A stretch of 64,000 nt of DNA from Isochrysis galbana. Lineage: Eukaryota > Haptophyta > Isochrysidales > Isochrysidaceae. A program made the position numbers and the translations under genes. This document shows positions 62,025 through 64,000 of the stretch, in pieces. Position 1 is the stretch's first letter. Every line of letters begins with the position of its first letter. Under the pieces are notes generated by a model. That model did no database searches. It saw only the letters and a program-made list of their open reading frames with translations, and was not told the origin of the DNA. Location: NCBI GenBank assembly GCA_018136815.1, contig CM030931.1, forward strand, positions 10,551,072 to 10,615,071, written 5' to 3'.

Positions 62025-64000
62025 TTACGACGCACTCGTGCGAAAATGCCCAAACGCATCGACCCACCCTCCAAAGTTGGTCCGCTCATCCTCATGTAAA
62101 CTACCCGTGCTCTGCACATGAGGAGCTTGAAGAGGAGGCCAAATACCCGCAAGGCCATCACCATCTGCGGCGCAGGCCTGTAGGTTCTCTTCCACGCAAC
62201 GAATGAGCTTCAACTCATACAACGGCGGAGCTGACCGACGGGCACTGGGCTCCGACTCTGGAGGCATGTGCTGCAACTGAAAATGTGGTAGGAGACGCAA
62301 CAGACCTTCGGGAGCAAAATGCCAGCAAAGGTTCCAAAACAGAGAGGGGAAAAGATTGCGACATCTCCGCCAACCCTCGGCCAGAGCGCGCTGCCCATAC
62401 TGTGCGTTTGCATCCTGCGTTATCATGGCGATCTCTTGCAACAGCATTTCTGGGCTGAGGAAAGGACATGAGAGCTCACCGCCTCTAAGATCCCCCGTCT
62501 CGCGCGTCCCATCTTTAAATGCCCGAGGACGACTAGTTGTCGCAGCTTCATCGCTCAGATCTAGCGCCATGGCTCCAGTAGCCGGCTCTCTGGCGCTGGC
62601 GATGGGGCTGTCACCGAGTCGGATAATAAGCAGAGGTTGCCATGGCGCACTGCAACGGACACATTTGCTTGCGTATCTAAAGTCGGCCTCCTCGCCCGCG
62701 AGGTGCCAACCTTCGATGGCTTCGCGGGGCCCCAGCTCCGCGCCGCAGCCGCAACCATTGCCATCGGCTACCACTCTTAGACAGATCGTTTTACCAATCT
62801 CGACGCCGGCTGCGGCCAAGCGCTCTTCCAAGCCACTCGGCGATGGCATGTCGTTCGATAACGACGAGTGGCGCATGGGCTGCATGCGAGGTGTTGGGGG
62901 CGCCGAAAACCCGTAGCTGCGAGGGGAGTCATAATAAGAGCTACGCGAAATCCCTTGGCCTGAAGAAGAGAGCGTCTGCGACGAGGCATCGCTCGACCTG
63001 CAGCGCGGTGATAGAGCGCCCTCCATAAGGAGAGCATGCTGGAACCACCCCAAAGTAAGTGCGTCGGGCTTGCATCCTGTTTCTTGAAGTTGTTCAAATA
63101 CAACGCGAGCGTGTGCAGCAAGATTGGCACGTATGCATGCCTGCAGGAGCGCATGATGCGCTACCTGCGGGGGCAGCACGCCAAGTTGATGAAAACCACG
63201 CAAGCTGCTGATGGCACCATCTACAGCGTCAGATGGTGACAGTTGCCGCTCGATGGACATCGAGAAGACAATGCAGAAGGCGGCGTGCAATTCTCCAACA
63301 GTGCGACGTGCCCACTCCAAGGGTCTTAAGGGCGGGCGCGACAAACTCGCCGAACGCAAGACGTACGGGGCAAGTGGTCCCTTTCCCAATTGGAACCACT
63401 TTCGGCTCGATGCTGACAATTGGCGCAACTGGCGCTCTCGTGCTGCCTCCGCAGCTGCAGCCGCGATGGCGGCAACGGTCGTTGGCCTCAAGGGCGTCGC
63501 CGGATCTGATTGCCCCCGGCCCTTGTGACAGTGCTTCGACGGCGACATGTCAGGAGCCCGGGCATGGATATCGCCAGGCGCTGATGCAGACGTGATTGGG
63601 GCTTTCGAGGCCGACGTAGCGGGTACACCATCATTCGTTGTAGCCATGATGGCGGCCGCCTCTGCAGCTGCCAACTTCCTCTCGTCCGGGATCGCGATGC
63701 CACGTTGCACCCATGACCGCAACAATGACATAGGCATAGAGCTGGAGCGACGATGCACTGCTCGTTGCGTTGGCGTACCCATCGCGCCGGGTGGAGGCTT
63801 TGCTACCCGTGGGTGAGATTCGCTCGTTGGACTTGTATCGCGCGAGTGTCTCGGAAGAGGGCCTGTGCTATCCCACAAGCGCATCAACCCGCTATCGACC
63901 CGGGTTGGACCAGGCGGACGACTCGGTACCCGGGAGCTCGCTTCTCCGTCGCCATGCGTATAAGACGATGGGCCCTGCGCTTGAGTAGGAAAGCCGCCGA
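62025..64000 (-). CDS. DENND4-like protein, C-terminal half (partial at right edge)
   Basis: The minus-strand frame is open from the window edge to a TAA at 62025, over 650 residues. It contains a PPR-like pair (VAHHALLQACIRANLAAHAR, then GCKPDALTLGWFQHAL). It then has a cysteine module C.CG.EL...EAIEGWH with KCVRCSAPWQPLLIIRLG, then LSCPFLSPEMLLQEIAMI and PSLFWNLCWHFAPEGLLRLL. This order (PPR, CxxC module, 'P(Y/F)LSP..L..E', 'FWNL.W.F') is that of the C-terminal half of DENND4/CRAG proteins, whose N-terminal DENN domain is a Rab10-type GEF. The DENN domain, if present, lies beyond 64000. Ser/Ala/Pro-rich linkers separate the blocks. A DENN-less derivative is possible. Confidence 0.75.
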   Translation of the reverse strand, partial: GGFPTQAQGPSSYTHGDGEASSRVPSRPPGPTRVDSGLMRLWDSTGPLPRHSRDTSPTSESHPRVAKPPPGAMGTPTQRAVHRRSSSMPMSLLRSWVQRGIAIPDERKLAAAEAAAIMATTNDGVPATSASKAPITSASAPGDIHARAPDMSPSKHCHKGRGQSDPATPLRPTTVAAIAAAAAEAARERQLRQLSASSRKWFQLGKGPLAPYVLRSASLSRPPLRPLEWARRTVGELHAAFCIVFSMSIERQLSPSDAVDGAISSLRGFHQLGVLPPQVAHHALLQACIRANLAAHARVVFEQLQETGCKPDALTLGWFQHALLMEGALSPRCRSSDASSQTLSSSGQGISRSSYYDSPRSYGFSAPPTPRMQPMRHSSLSNDMPSPSGLEERLAAAGVEIGKTICLRVVADGNGCGCGAELGPREAIEGWHLAGEEADFRYASKCVRCSAPWQPLLIIRLGDSPIASAREPATGAMALDLSDEAATTSRPRAFKDGTRETGDLRGGELSCPFLSPEMLLQEIAMITQDANAQYGQRALAEGWRRCRNLFPSLFWNLCWHFAPEGLLRLLPHFQLQHMPPESEPSARRSAPPLYELKLIRCVEENLQACAADGDGLAGIWPPLQAPHVQSTGSLHEDERTNFGGWVDAFGHFRTSAS

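Overview
This is nuclear DNA of a eukaryote, most likely a unicellular alga. The evidence is spliceosomal introns (some GC-AG), a complex I accessory subunit, ER-associated degradation and dolichol-mannose genes, a DUF4336 protein of cyanobacterial/plastid ancestry, very high GC and long CT/GA microsatellites. Haptophyte or stramenopile affinity is plausible, but nothing in the window settles the phylum.

Genes, left to right: dynamin-related GTPase (-, 3.6-6.4 kb); MAP2K-like kinase with a C-terminal IQ motif (+, 7.0-9.1); UTP23 PIN-domain rRNA-processing factor (-, 12.6-13.4); DUF4336 protein (+, 14.7-16.1); two-module NDPK-like protein (-, 22.0-23.6); NDUFA13/GRIM-19 (+, 25.1-25.8); OSCA/TMEM63-type membrane protein with an RRM-like loop (-, 28.9-33.5); disordered IQ protein (-, 34.0-35.7); DPM1 (-, 42.7-43.6); aspartoacylase-like metallohydrolase (+, 44.1-45.1); secreted PAN/Apple-like protein (+, 47.4-48.4); SEL1L/HRD3 (-, 50.8-54.4); PINX1/GPATCH4-like G-patch protein (+, 56.4-57.4); POT/PTR2 peptide transporter (+, 59.3-61.0); and the 3' half of a DENND4-like Rab regulator (-, 62.0 to the right edge). 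Exons were placed by reading frame continuity plus family alignment from memory.

Many genes are head-to-head pairs (dynamin/kinase, UTP23/DUF4336, NDPK-like/NDUFA13, DPM1/aspartoacylase, SEL1L/G-patch). Several have a long CT tract on their coding strand just before the start codon. DPM1 and SEL1L both serve ER glycosylation and quality control; otherwise the genes are unrelated housekeeping functions and do not form a pathway.

The gaps are full of mobile DNA: Ty3-like LTR element relics (0.6-1.5, 17.1-20.0, 38.8-41.1 kb), an LTR-like element with unfamiliar ORFs (10.5-12.0), a mariner/Stowaway-type element with 20-bp inverted ends (49.08-50.09), a hAT-like remnant, a 1.06-kb element whose inverted ends enclose a 15-bp minisatellite (37.4-38.5), and a compact overlapping-ORF cluster (20.07-20.66).

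The most original signal is a dispersed family of about ten copies. Each begins with a short hairpin placed a few bases before a GC-rich reading frame, which in most copies starts ATGGAGCGCG (Met-Glu-Arg-Ala). Stem sequences differ between copies but pairing is kept. A second unusual pattern is a set of roughly 100-bp tracts, each built from its own short motif repeated in both orientations.
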